In this document: in pieces, positions 25,752-34,376 of the stretch
How the letters are laid out: the number at the start of each line of letters is the position of its first letter
Position numbering within the stretch: position 1 is the stretch's first letter
Source: Eggerthellaceae bacterium
Lineage (GTDB): Bacteria > Actinomycetota > Coriobacteriia > Coriobacteriales > Eggerthellaceae
Direction: 5' to 3'
DNA: 64,000 nt
Assembly: GCA_910575165.1 (NCBI GenBank)
Contig: CAJTDS010000005.1
Span: forward strand, 62,001 to 126,000
The notes under the pieces: model-generated
Databases searched by the model: none
Told to the model about the DNA's origin: nothing
What the model saw: the letters and a program-made list of their open reading frames with translations, nothing else
Translations under genes and position numbers: made by a program

Positions 25752-26578
25752 CCATGCGGCACGTCAGCAAGGAGAAGGACCTGTTCAAAAAGACGGAAAA
25801 CCAGGAGGCCCCGGCATCGGCCGAGGGGTACGGCGCGCGGATAGGAGGCGAAGCGTCGCCGGCAAGCCTGCAGCGTCGCCGCCGGATGCCCCGTTTGCAC
25901 CTGCGGGCGTTCGTCCGGCCGGTTGCAGCGGTCTCCCTGGCGGCGGCCATAGGAGTCGGCGGCATGTTCTCGTACTTCACCGACGAGGACAGCGTGGACA
26001 ACGTGCTGAGCGTGGCTTCGGACAACCTGAGCATCCAGGTGGTGGAGCAGCAGTGGGGCCAGCTGCCCGACGAGGACGGAGACGGCATACCCGACGCCGC
26101 CCAGAACATGCTGCCGACGCAGTGGGTGGTGAAGGACCCGAAGGTGGTCAACGGCGGCGCCGACGGCGTGGGAGCCTACGTCATGGCCCGGGTGTCGGTG
26201 CCCGTGGCCGACGTGTCCTACCGGGACGACGAGGGCAAGACGGTGCAGGGTAAGGACGTGGAGCTATTCTCCTACCAGGTTTCATCCGACAAATGGTCGG
26301 AAGCGGGCGCTCCGGTGGTCGAGGACGGCTACGCGGTGCACAGCTATCGGTACGCCGACATGCTCGCCCCGGGCCAGGAGACGCCGGTGCTGTTCGATCG
26401 CATCTCCCTCATCAACCTGGTGGGCGGCCAGGGCCAGGCGGGCGAGAAGGTGGTCAACGTGACCGCCGTGGCCATTCAGGAGGAAGGGTTCGCCACGGCA
26501 GACGAGGCGTGGGATGCCTACGAGGCGCAGAAGCGCGCGCTGGACGCGGCCGATGCGCAACCGGGCGAGAAGGCGTAG
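25748..26578 (+). CDS. SipW-dependent exported protein (TasA/camelysin-like)
   Basis: 276 residues. After a basic N-terminal region comes a hydrophobic stretch (55-72) and then G-M-F-S-Y-F-T-D-E-D-x-x-x-N-x-L-S-V with L-S-I-Q-V at 94-98. This matches the signal type cut by SipW (A-Y-F-S-D ... N-x-F ... G-x-L-D-I). In Bacillus such proteins (TasA, camelysin) are fibre-forming or surface proteases. The mature part is acidic, with no catalytic motif seen. Translationally coupled to the peptidase gene. Predicted to be released or assembled on the cell surface. Confidence 0.75.
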   Translation: MTMRHVSKEKDLFKKTENQEAPASAEGYGARIGGEASPASLQRRRRMPRLHLRAFVRPVAAVSLAAAIGVGGMFSYFTDEDSVDNVLSVASDNLSIQVVEQQWGQLPDEDGDGIPDAAQNMLPTQWVVKDPKVVNGGADGVGAYVMARVSVPVADVSYRDDEGKTVQGKDVELFSYQVSSDKWSEAGAPVVEDGYAVHSYRYADMLAPGQETPVLFDRISLINLVGGQGQAGEKVVNVTAVAIQEEGFATADEAWDAYEAQKRALDAADAQPGEKA

Positions 26579-26587
26579 GTGGGGGCC

Positions 26588-28942
26588 ATGGTTGCGGTAT
26601 CGCGTCCTCGTATGCGGGGCCTCCTTCGGCGTTCGGACCCTTCCGGCTATCTGACAAGGCGCCAGTTCGGCAAGGCAGGCCTGGCCGTGGCAGCGGCAGC
26701 GGCCATAGGGACGCCGGGCATGTTCAGCTACTTCTCCGACGAGGATACGGCGCAAAACCGCCTGTCCGTAAGCCCCGATTTGGACATACAGGTGGTGGAG
26801 CCGTCATGGGTGGAGGAGGACGCGCGCCACATGAAGCCGGGCCAGACGGTGCCGAAGGACCCCGCCGTGCTCAACCGGTCCGCCGCGGCAGCGGGCTGGG
26901 TGTTTCTGGACATCTTGGTGCCCATGGCCGAAGTGGTGGTGTTCGACGATGAGTCGGGCGAGGTCAGCGATGATGCGGCCAAGGAACTGTTCTCGTTTCA
27001 GCTGCGCGAGTCGCCCTGGGTGCCCATGAAGCAGTTCCAGACCATGACCGACGGCGGCCTGGTCAAGGTGTACCGTTACGCGTGGCCCGAGCCGCTGGCG
27101 CCCGGCGAGCAGACGCCGCCAGTGTTCGCCCGGATCACCCTTGCGAACTTGGTGAACGACCAGGGCCAGGCGGGGCGGCACGCGGTTGGCGCCGTGGGCC
27201 GCGGCATCCAGGCCTTCGGTTTCTCCACGCCCGAGGAGGCCTGGACGGCGCTCGGGATCGTGGACGAGGAGTACGTGGAAGAGCCGCCCCACGAGCAGAT
27301 CGACGTCGCGACCGTTCGGCTCTCGAATGCCCCCGGGGGCTCCTACGCAGCGAACAGCGCGCTAAAGTTCTACAAGCATAGCGAGGCTCCGTCTGTCGGC
27401 CAGACCGTCGTCGTCAACGCCACCGCCGGAAGCGGCCGAGTCCTCTCCGTCGTCGAGGACGTCGAGCCGATGAAGGCTGGCGACGGGGCCTCTCCGCTCA
27501 CCGACACCCCGGTCGCCATTTCGTGCATCGATATGTCCGAGAAGGTCATCCCCGAAGACATGTCGTACTGGTTCTCGGGCATGCCCGAGCTCTACGAGGT
27601 GGATCTCACCGGCCTTGACACGCGGAGGATGGCCGAGATGGACGGAACGTTCAGCGGCAGCGACATCAAGCCGCTTCTGTCGAGCGCTGGCGTAGACGTG
27701 TGCGAGGCGACGGCGAGCACGATCGCCCCGGACATCTTCAGGCAGAGTCGGCCCTTCGTCGTGTACATCGAGAAGGATGGGCGGGTCGAGATGAGATTTA
27801 CCCTTTCGACCGACGTAGAGCTCTTGGGTGGCGAGTACCAGGGCTTCAGCATTCTCGAAACGTACGGAGGCGAATGGACTGCTTGGGACTTGCGGCAGGA
27901 CAGCGAGCTGTGGGTATGGAGCTGGCCTTACGAAATAGGGTCCGGCTATTGCATGGACATCTGGCCGAGTTACGATGCGGCAGTAGCTGCAGGCCGGCTC
28001 ATCCCCGATGCTTCTTCTCTCAAGGGGTTCAACGCCGACGGCAGGTTTGATGCCCTGAACGAATCGGTAAAGAGGGTCTCGTTCGACCGCCCCATGAAAT
28101 TCGTCGAGATGGGGCGGTGGTTCGCTCATGTCGGCGATTGCGCCTTCGATTGGGCGAACTTGGACACGAGCTATTTGCAGATAGTCAATATGACATGGGC
28201 TTGCGCCACTGGAGCAGAACTTGACCTGTCGGGACTGGACCTATCTTCCTGTAAGATCGCCACCAGTGCATTTAGCCACTGCAACCTATCCAGCCTTATC
28301 CTGCCCGAAGGCCTGAACTCTTCCTTGCGGGTCGCCTCGAGCATGTTCGAGAGCGCCGACGTCGCCAAGGTCGACTTGGGCGGTTTCTCCGCGGCCAACG
28401 TCGTGGACATGGCCTACGCCTTTGCTGGCAGCGACCTTGCGGGCTTTAACTTCGGTGCCCTGCGTCCGGCAAGCCTCGTTTACGCGAACAGCATGTTCTC
28501 CCAGTGCGCGGGCCTTGCGGGAAGCGACCTGTCCGCCTACGACATGTCCCACGTGCAGACCTGCGAGAAGATGTTCTATGGCCGCCAGTTCCTGGGTGAG
28601 GCGAGCGCCCCCTCGCGGATCGTCGGCTGGAACCTCTCCAGCTGCAAGGACCTGTCCCAGATGTTCTTCGGAGCCTGCCTGCCCCAGGATGCCGACTACT
28701 CGTCCTGGAGCTTCTGCCAGGCAATCGACACGGCCGACAAGATGCTGTCGCAGGCCGGGATAGTGGCTGACTGGGGATACTCGAAGAAACTGTCGCCCGG
28801 CGTGGCCGGCTGGGGCTGGGAGACGCTTGCGACGGCGTCTATTGCGGACTACAACCCTGCCGCGACCTTGCAGCCCCTTGCCGAGTACTTGGGAGATAGC
28901 TTCGGAGTGTGGAACTGCCCCGCCGGTTGGAAGGTTGCCTAG
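26588..28942 (+). CDS. Large surface protein with SipW-type signal and BspA-like (DUF285) repeats
   Basis: 784 residues. The N-terminus has T-R-R-Q-F-G-K, a twin-arginine-like motif, then a hydrophobic stretch and the SipW-type box G-M-F-S-Y-F-S-D-E-D-x-x-x-N-x-L-S-V. Residues 60-220 are homologous to the neighbouring 276-residue protein. From about 285 and again from 510 to 700 there are leucine-rich DUF285/BspA-like repeats (M-S-Y-W-F-S-G-M, L-D-L-S-S-C, M-F-S-Q-C). Such repeats occur in adhesins. GTG at 26579 is an alternative start; the ATG at 26588 has AGGTGGGGG before it. Base composition in the repeat region is more AT-rich than in the flanks, hinting at module exchange. Confidence 0.75.
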   Translation: MVAVSRPRMRGLLRRSDPSGYLTRRQFGKAGLAVAAAAAIGTPGMFSYFSDEDTAQNRLSVSPDLDIQVVEPSWVEEDARHMKPGQTVPKDPAVLNRSAAAAGWVFLDILVPMAEVVVFDDESGEVSDDAAKELFSFQLRESPWVPMKQFQTMTDGGLVKVYRYAWPEPLAPGEQTPPVFARITLANLVNDQGQAGRHAVGAVGRGIQAFGFSTPEEAWTALGIVDEEYVEEPPHEQIDVATVRLSNAPGGSYAANSALKFYKHSEAPSVGQTVVVNATAGSGRVLSVVEDVEPMKAGDGASPLTDTPVAISCIDMSEKVIPEDMSYWFSGMPELYEVDLTGLDTRRMAEMDGTFSGSDIKPLLSSAGVDVCEATASTIAPDIFRQSRPFVVYIEKDGRVEMRFTLSTDVELLGGEYQGFSILETYGGEWTAWDLRQDSELWVWSWPYEIGSGYCMDIWPSYDAAVAAGRLIPDASSLKGFNADGRFDALNESVKRVSFDRPMKFVEMGRWFAHVGDCAFDWANLDTSYLQIVNMTWACATGAELDLSGLDLSSCKIATSAFSHCNLSSLILPEGLNSSLRVASSMFESADVAKVDLGGFSAANVVDMAYAFAGSDLAGFNFGALRPASLVYANSMFSQCAGLAGSDLSAYDMSHVQTCEKMFYGRQFLGEASAPSRIVGWNLSSCKDLSQMFFGACLPQDADYSSWSFCQAIDTADKMLSQAGIVADWGYSKKLSPGVAGWGWETLATASIADYNPAATLQPLAEYLGDSFGVWNCPAGWKVA

Positions 28943-29164
28943 AGGGGCGCATGGCCGGTTCGGCTCGGGGGCGTTCGAGCGCAGGATGACGCAACCTAGG
29001 AGGAGAGGGGGTGAACAATGGAGATGCTGAGGGAATGGGGAGAGGTCGGCGAATGGCCTGTTGAGCTGTGGAGAAATGATGAAGCGACGCACTCGGCGCA
29101 ACAAAAGAGCCGCCGTCGTACTCTTATGCACGAGACGTCTTTTCAGGAAGCAAAGGTGGGTGCC

Positions 29165-29644
29165 ATGGACGCAAACGCGTTCGCGGAACGCTACGGCGCG
29201 ATCTACCGCGACCTCTACCGTTACGCGCTCTGCGTAATGGGAAACGTCGCGGATGCCGAGGACGCGGTGGGCGAATCGGTGCTGGCGGCCTACAAGGCCA
29301 GGGACAACCTTAAGAGCGAGCAATCGTTCCGCTCGTGGGTGTTCCAGATAACGGCCAACGAGTGCCGTCGCCGGCTGAGGGCCCGCACGGAGGTGGTGGC
29401 CATCGTGCCCGACGAGCCGGACAGAAGCGACGGTGACCTCGACCGGGCCGACGCTATCTGCGTCCGCGAGGCGCTAGCGGCGCTGCCCGAGGAGGACCGT
29501 ACTGTGGTGGCGTTGGCGGTGGTGGGCGGTTACAGCAGTACCGAGATAGGCATCATGCTCACCATGAGCCCTAGCGCCGTGCGCTCGCGCAAGAAGCGCT
29601 CCTTGGCCAAGCTCTCCGTTATGTTGAAGGATGTGACGGCATGA
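29165..29644 (+). CDS. ECF-type RNA polymerase sigma factor
   Basis: 159 residues with sigma region 2 (D-L-Y-R-Y-A-L-C-V-M-G-N-V-A-D-A-E-D-A-V) and region 4 (L-P-E-E-D-R-T-V-V-A-L, then S-S-T-E-I-G-I-M-L, then A-V-R-S-R-K-K-R). Start taken at 29165 because region 2 begins there and AAAGGTGGG precedes it. An in-frame ATG at 29018 has an even stronger site (AGGAGGAGAGGGGG) but would add 49 residues with atypical codons. The stop overlaps the start of the beta-propeller gene by four bases, so that protein is its probable anti-sigma factor. Likely targets are the upstream surface-protein operon or its own promoter. Confidence 0.9.
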   Translation: MDANAFAERYGAIYRDLYRYALCVMGNVADAEDAVGESVLAAYKARDNLKSEQSFRSWVFQITANECRRRLRARTEVVAIVPDEPDRSDGDLDRADAICVREALAALPEEDRTVVALAVVGGYSSTEIGIMLTMSPSAVRSRKKRSLAKLSVMLKDVTA

Positions 29645-31920
29645 CCAGCGAAGAAGACCAGGCAGTCATAGACGCCATGCTCGACCAGCTCGAGGATGTC
29701 GCGGTACCCGAAAGCCTGCATCCCGATGCAGTGCGAAAGCGCTTGCTGGCTTTGGAGCAGGCAGAGAGCCCTGCGCCTGCGCATGTCCCCGGTGCGGGCG
29801 AGTCTGTGCGGGTGGTCCGTGGCGCGCGGGCTCAGGGTCGTGCGACCCCTGAGCCTCGCCGCCGCCAGGGGCTTCCCCGTCGCCTTCTAGTCGCCGCCAG
29901 CGTTGTGCTTGCGCTGGGGGTGGGAGTGTGGGGGCTTACGGCGATTGCCGGCGCGGGTGGCACCGGGCTCGGGATGGCCGGGTCGCAAGACGGCGAGCCG
30001 GGCTTTGCAGCCGTCAAAGATATCCTTACCCAGGAAGTGCGCGACGACCTGCTCGCTGTGGAGGAGGCTGCGCGCCAGCCGGGGTTGGCTGCCGCATCGT
30101 CCTACGGCGAGATCCGCGCGAGCCTGCTGGCCTATGAGGCGCAGCAGGCCGTCCGATATGGCGGCGTCATTGGGTCGCGGACAGAGGTTACGGACGTGCA
30201 GAGCGACGGAGCTAAGGCCGTTACCGAAAGCGCCGTCGACGATGCGGCCCCCATGGAGGCCGGCGCCGTCGCCGACTATTCCGACACCAACGTGCGTACG
30301 GAAGGGGTGGGGGAGGCCGACGTCGTGAAGACCGACGGGCGCTACCTCTACGTGTTGCAGGACGACAGCCAGCGCGTGGCCGTCGTGGATGTCCAGAACG
30401 GAAATATGGAGCCGCTCGGCTGCGCCCAAGTGGACAGCGCGCAGATCAGCGAGTTCTACGTGGAGGGGCAGAGCCTCTACGTGCTTTCGACGGAGTATCC
30501 GTCGACCGATGACAGCGACGGCGCGCTGTCCGATACCTGGTATACGTCCGCATCGCCGATCACCCGGCTCGACACCTTCGACCTGTCCGACCCTGCGCAG
30601 CCCCGTCTTGCGGCCAGCGCCACCCAGTCGGGGTCCTACTCAAGTTCTCGCTTCGCCGACGGGTTCATCTACGTGTTCAGCAACTACCTGGTGTCCGACG
30701 TGGCCGGAAGCGAGGACCCTGCAACGTACGTGCCATGCATAGGCGGCAAGGCCATAGCATGCTCGGACGTTTACCTGCCTCCGAACGTGACGGCGAACCA
30801 GTACCTTGTGGTGTCGGCTTTCGCTGCTGACAACCCGGGCGAGAGCGTGTCCCAGAAGGCCGTTCTGTCCGATTTCGGGCAGCTGTACGTGAGCGCAAGC
30901 AACATCTACGTCTACGAGACCATCTACAACGGAGAGTACGACATCATGCCTCTGGCCCGTACGATCGAAGACGAGGCCGGGCAGGTCGATCCGGCGGCCG
31001 AGGGGCAAGAGGGCGGAAGCCTTGGCGAGAGCGCCGAGGGTGAATCCGGCGACGGGGCTTTCGCCGGCTCCGACGGGGCTTTCGCCGAGGACGGTGAATG
31101 GGACAACTCGGTGCGGCGGACCTCCATCCGCAAGCTCTCCTTCAGCGGAGGTGAAATCGAAGGGGCGGCCCAGACCAAGGTCGACGGCGTCCTGGACAGC
31201 AGCTGGTCCATCGACGAGTACGACGGCTACCTGCGATTGGTCACCACGCTCTACGACGACGAGTTCAATTCGGTGAACGCCGTCTACGTGCTGAACGGCC
31301 AGCTGGAGCTGGTGGGGTCGATCGAGGGGCTGGCCGAGGACGAGCGCGTGTACTCGGCGCGCCTTATGGGCGACACCGGCTACTTCGTGACCTTCCGCGA
31401 AACCGACCCGCTCTTCTCCGTCGACTTCTCCGACCCGGAAACCCCCCGTATCATCGGCGAGCTCAAGATTCCCGGGTTCAGCGAGTACCTGCATCCCTAC
31501 GGGGACGGGCTGCTGCTGGGCATCGGCATGGAAGCGGACGAGGAGACGGGCGTTACCGACGGCGTGAAGTTGTCCATGTTCGACGTGTCCGATCCCGCGG
31601 CGGTCTCCGAGGTGGCGAAGACCACCATCGAGGGCTGCTACCATACCGACGTGTTCTACGATTACCGCGCGGTGCTCGTGGACCAGCCCTACAACATCAT
31701 AGGGTTCTCGGGGTACGGCAACCAAGGGGAGACCTACTTCGTGTACAGCTACAATCCCGGCACCGGTTTCACACGGGATATGGCTGAGGACGTTAACGGC
31801 GGCTCGTGGATGTCCCCCCGCGGCGTGCGTATCGGGGATGTGCTCTACGTGGTGAAGGGCAACGCCGTGGAAAGCTACTCGCTGAAGACCTTCAAGAAGA
31901 TCGACGATTTGCTGATCTGA
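29641..31920 (+). CDS. Membrane-anchored beta-propeller protein, probable anti-sigma partner
   Basis: 759 residues. A cytosolic N-terminus of about 80 residues contains A-V-R-K-R-L-L-A-L-E helical segments. One membrane helix lies at 82-104, and then a long extracellular part whose core (about 215-750) matches the secreted C-terminal beta-propeller family (repeated Y-V-L-S, L-Y-V-L-Q and D-V-S-D-P-x-x-P blades). An acidic Gly/Ser insertion at about 440-480 interrupts one blade. Overlap with the ECF sigma gene and the topology fit a transmembrane anti-sigma factor that senses something outside through the propeller. That role is inference; the family itself has no established activity. Confidence 0.8.
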   Translation: MTSEEDQAVIDAMLDQLEDVAVPESLHPDAVRKRLLALEQAESPAPAHVPGAGESVRVVRGARAQGRATPEPRRRQGLPRRLLVAASVVLALGVGVWGLTAIAGAGGTGLGMAGSQDGEPGFAAVKDILTQEVRDDLLAVEEAARQPGLAAASSYGEIRASLLAYEAQQAVRYGGVIGSRTEVTDVQSDGAKAVTESAVDDAAPMEAGAVADYSDTNVRTEGVGEADVVKTDGRYLYVLQDDSQRVAVVDVQNGNMEPLGCAQVDSAQISEFYVEGQSLYVLSTEYPSTDDSDGALSDTWYTSASPITRLDTFDLSDPAQPRLAASATQSGSYSSSRFADGFIYVFSNYLVSDVAGSEDPATYVPCIGGKAIACSDVYLPPNVTANQYLVVSAFAADNPGESVSQKAVLSDFGQLYVSASNIYVYETIYNGEYDIMPLARTIEDEAGQVDPAAEGQEGGSLGESAEGESGDGAFAGSDGAFAEDGEWDNSVRRTSIRKLSFSGGEIEGAAQTKVDGVLDSSWSIDEYDGYLRLVTTLYDDEFNSVNAVYVLNGQLELVGSIEGLAEDERVYSARLMGDTGYFVTFRETDPLFSVDFSDPETPRIIGELKIPGFSEYLHPYGDGLLLGIGMEADEETGVTDGVKLSMFDVSDPAAVSEVAKTTIEGCYHTDVFYDYRAVLVDQPYNIIGFSGYGNQGETYFVYSYNPGTGFTRDMAEDVNGGSWMSPRGVRIGDVLYVVKGNAVESYSLKTFKKIDDLLI

Positions 31921-32035
31921 CGTAGCCTTGCGCCGGCGGGCCGCCGAGCTTCGCAGCCCGCCGGCCCGCCGGAGCGCAGCAGCCTATGGTTGGGCGGTTT
32001 CGGTCAAGGCAGGGGCGGAGGCGCGACGGTCTCGA

Positions 32036-32079
32036 TCGCATGCCCGGGCGGCAGCGATCGCTGCCGCCCGGGCATGCGA
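32036..32079. repeat. 44-bp perfect palindrome
   Basis: Every base from 32036 to 32057 pairs with its partner in 32058-32079, with no spacer. It lies between the beta-propeller gene and the infA promoter, 24 bases upstream of the -35 element. There is no T run on either side. It could form a cruciform, bind a dimeric protein or stop transcription from both directions. Confidence 0.9.
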
Positions 32080-32103
32080 ATATGAATTTCGCCGCGGGTG
32101 CCC

Positions 32104-32131
32104 TTGACTGGCCGCACCGCTTCGCTAAAAT
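32104..32131 (+). promoter_or_regulatory. Promoter of the infA-rplQ operon
   Basis: TTGACT at 32104-32109 and TAAAAT at 32126-32131 with a 16-base spacer, the best sigma-70-type match in the window. It is oriented towards the translation operon. Confidence 0.7.
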
Positions 32132-32459
32132 GAATGCACTTTCAAGCCGACAAGGCGGCTGTGCCGGGGCCTGTCCCTGGGGCACGAATACCTGGCGGTT
32201 CGCTCGGGCGGTAAGGGCTCGGTTTCGCGGACTGCGCGGCATTGCGACCGCAGGCCTGGCATGCAGGCAGTTTGAGCCGACACGGTACGTGGGTTTGTGC
32301 GCTCATTATGGTTTTTTACCCTTTCACCCCAAAACTGACCTATCATTTCCGATTGCTGTCTCGCAATACGTATGCGTGACGGCGGTACTCGCACGCAGGG
32401 CGGCCTCGGCTTGCGCCGGATGGGCCCTCGGGCGGATTCGTGAAGACGAAGGAGCGGTT

Positions 32460-32684
32460 TTGGCCAAGCAGAACGACAACGTCATCGAGCTGGAAGGCAC
32501 GGTGCTCGAGGCGCTGCCCAACGCAATGTTTCGGGTAGAGCTGGAAAACGGGCACAAGATCCTCGCCCATATCTCAGGCAAGATGCGCATGCACTACATC
32601 AAGATCTTGCCGGGCGACAAGGTGACCGTGGAGCTGTCCGTCTACGACCTGAACCGCGGGCGCATCACCTACCGTTTCAAGTAA
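32460..32684 (+). CDS. infA: Translation initiation factor IF-1
   Basis: 74 residues forming a single OB-fold that binds the 30S A site during initiation. The sequence starts (M)[14 protein letters not shown] and contains L-P-N-A-M-F-R-V and [10 protein letters not shown], all typical. The start is a TTG, fixed by homology and by AAGGAG five bases upstream. It is the first gene of the operon, consistent with actinobacterial order. Confidence 0.97.
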   Translation: MAKQNDNVIELEGTVLEALPNAMFRVELENGHKILAHISGKMRMHYIKILPGDKVTVELSVYDLNRGRITYRFK

Positions 32685-32789
32685 GGTAGCAGCACTATCC
32701 GGCTGGCAGCAGCCGGCACAGCCTAGAAAACTATCACCAGCGGCTGGGTGTGAACGATAGAGAAGACGCATAACCGAAAGGAAAGCAAT

Positions 32790-32903
32790 ATGAAGGTACG
32801 TCCTTCGGTCAAGAAAATGTGCGACAAGTGCAAGATCATCCGACGCCATGGCAAGGTGCTCGTCATCTGCGAGAACCCTCGTCATAAGCAGCGTCAGGGC
32901 TAG
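32790..32903 (+). CDS. rpmJ: 50S ribosomal protein L36
   Basis: 37 residues, [14 protein letters not shown] then C[10 protein letters not shown]. The C-x-x-C ... C-x4-H zinc ribbon is intact, so this is the zinc-binding form. A clear AAAGGAAAG site lies upstream, and it sits between infA and rpsM. Confidence 0.97.
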   Translation: MKVRPSVKKMCDKCKIIRRHGKVLVICENPRHKQRQG

Positions 32904-32922
32904 GAAGAAGGGGTTGTAAGCT

Positions 32923-33291
32923 ATGGCACGTCTTGTTGGTGTCGATCTTCCTCGCGATAAGCGCATCGAGATCGCCTTGACCTACATCTACGGCATTGGC
33001 CTGACCACGTCCAAGAAAATCCTTGCCGAGACCGGCGTGAACCCCGACGTTCGCGTTCGCGATCTCACCGAGGACGACCTCACGAAGCTGCGCGACTACA
33101 TCCAGGGCAACCTGAAGGTGGAGGGCGACCTGCATCGTGAGGTTAACCAGAACGTGAAGCGCCTGATGGAGATTGGCTGCTACCGTGGTCTTCGCCATCG
33201 TCGCGGCCTTCCCGTTCGCGGCCAGCGTACGCATACGAATGCTCGCACCCGCAAGGGACCGCGCAAGCAAATCGGCGGCAAGAAGAAGTAA
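32923..33291 (+). CDS. rpsM: 30S ribosomal protein S13
   Basis: 122 residues of normal length. It begins [10 protein letters not shown] and has Y-I-Y-G-I-G and the basic C-terminal [14 protein letters not shown] segment that contacts tRNA in the P site. It starts 19 bases after rpmJ with AAGAAGGGG upstream. Confidence 0.98.
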   Translation: MARLVGVDLPRDKRIEIALTYIYGIGLTTSKKILAETGVNPDVRVRDLTEDDLTKLRDYIQGNLKVEGDLHREVNQNVKRLMEIGCYRGLRHRRGLPVRGQRTHTNARTRKGPRKQIGGKKK

Positions 33292-33302
33292 GGGAGCGAT
33301 AA

Positions 33303-33701
33303 GTGGCAGCTAAGAAAAACGTGCGCGCACGCATCAAGCGTTCCGAGCGTAAGAACATCGCCGTTGGCGCCGCGCATATCAAGTCTACGTTCAACAACAC
33401 CATCGTCAGCATCACCGATCCTCAGGGCAACGTGATTTCCTGGCAGTCCGCTGGCACCGTGGGCTTCAAGGGCTCGCGCAAGTCCACGCCGTTCGCCGCG
33501 CAGATGGCCGCCGAGGCCGCTGCCAAGACGGCTATGGAGCACGGCCTGCGCAAGGTCGCTGTGTACGTGAAGGGCCCCGGCTCGGGCCGCGAGACGGCTA
33601 TCCGCTCGCTGCAGGCCGCCGGTCTGGAGATCGCCAGCATCCAGGATTGCACACCCATTCCGCACAACGGTTGCCGTCCGAGCAAGCGTCGTCGCGTGTA
33701 A
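33303..33701 (+). CDS. rpsK: 30S ribosomal protein S11
   Basis: 132 residues, GTG start with AAGGGAG upstream. It contains the family segments [15 protein letters not shown] and [12 protein letters not shown], and ends in [11 protein letters not shown]. Confidence 0.98.
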   Translation: MAAKKNVRARIKRSERKNIAVGAAHIKSTFNNTIVSITDPQGNVISWQSAGTVGFKGSRKSTPFAAQMAAEAAAKTAMEHGLRKVAVYVKGPGSGRETAIRSLQAAGLEIASIQDCTPIPHNGCRPSKRRRV

Positions 33702-33720
33702 TTGAAAGGACCACAGAATT

Positions 33721-34347
33721 ATGGCTCGTTATACTGGTGCTGACTGCCGTCTGTGCCGCCGCGAGGGCTCGAAGCTCTTCCTGAAGGGCGACCGCTGCTA
33801 CACCGAGAAGTGCGCCATGGAGCGCCGCAGCTACGCCCCCGGCGAGGCCGGCAAGAAGCGTGTGAAGGACACCGAGTACCGCATGCAGCTTCGCGAGAAG
33901 CAGAAGACCAAGCGCATCTACGGCGTTCTTGAGAAGCAGTTCCATCATTACTACGAGATGGCCAACCGCCAGACCGGCGTTACCGGCGAGAACCTGCTCC
34001 GCATCCTGGAGAGCCGCCTGGACAACGTCGTGTACCGTCTGGGCTTCGCCAAGTCTCGCGCCGAGGCTCGCCAGCAGGTGCGCCACGGCCACATCACGGT
34101 GAACGGCCGCCGCGTGGACATCCCCTCGTTCCGCGTGCGCCCCGGCGACTTGGTGGCCGTTGCCCCCAAGGCGAAGGACATGCTGGTCATCAAGAGCGCG
34201 CTCATCTCCAACGAGCGCGTGCAGGTGCCCGCTTGGCTGGAAGTTGACATCGAGAAACTTCAGGGTAGCGTTCTTGCCCTTCCGCAGCGCGACCAGATCG
34301 ATCTGGATATTCGCGAGCAGCTCATCGTCGAACTTTACTCGAAATAA
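33721..34347 (+). CDS. rpsD: 30S ribosomal protein S4
   Basis: 208 residues. The N-terminal segment carries four cysteines (C-R-L-C, then C-Y-T-E-K-C), the zinc-binding version of S4. The S4 RNA-binding fold is in the middle ([12 protein letters not shown]). Positioned between rpsK and rpoA as in other actinobacteria. In many bacteria S4 represses this operon; no S4 binding fold was identified here. Confidence 0.98.
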   Translation: MARYTGADCRLCRREGSKLFLKGDRCYTEKCAMERRSYAPGEAGKKRVKDTEYRMQLREKQKTKRIYGVLEKQFHHYYEMANRQTGVTGENLLRILESRLDNVVYRLGFAKSRAEARQQVRHGHITVNGRRVDIPSFRVRPGDLVAVAPKAKDMLVIKSALISNERVQVPAWLEVDIEKLQGSVLALPQRDQIDLDIREQLIVELYSK

Positions 34348-34376
34348 ACGCTGCAGAGTTAGGAGGCTTACCCAAC

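Larger units (their letters stand above)
31921..32459. other. Intergenic region and long infA leader
   Basis: 539 bases without a gene. A 10-bp GC-rich stem (31932-31941 with 31956-31965) just after the beta-propeller stop may end that transcript. The palindrome at 32036-32079 and the promoter at 32104-32131 follow. That leaves a leader of more than 320 bases before infA, in which no ribosomal-protein autoregulatory fold was recognised. Confidence 0.5.
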
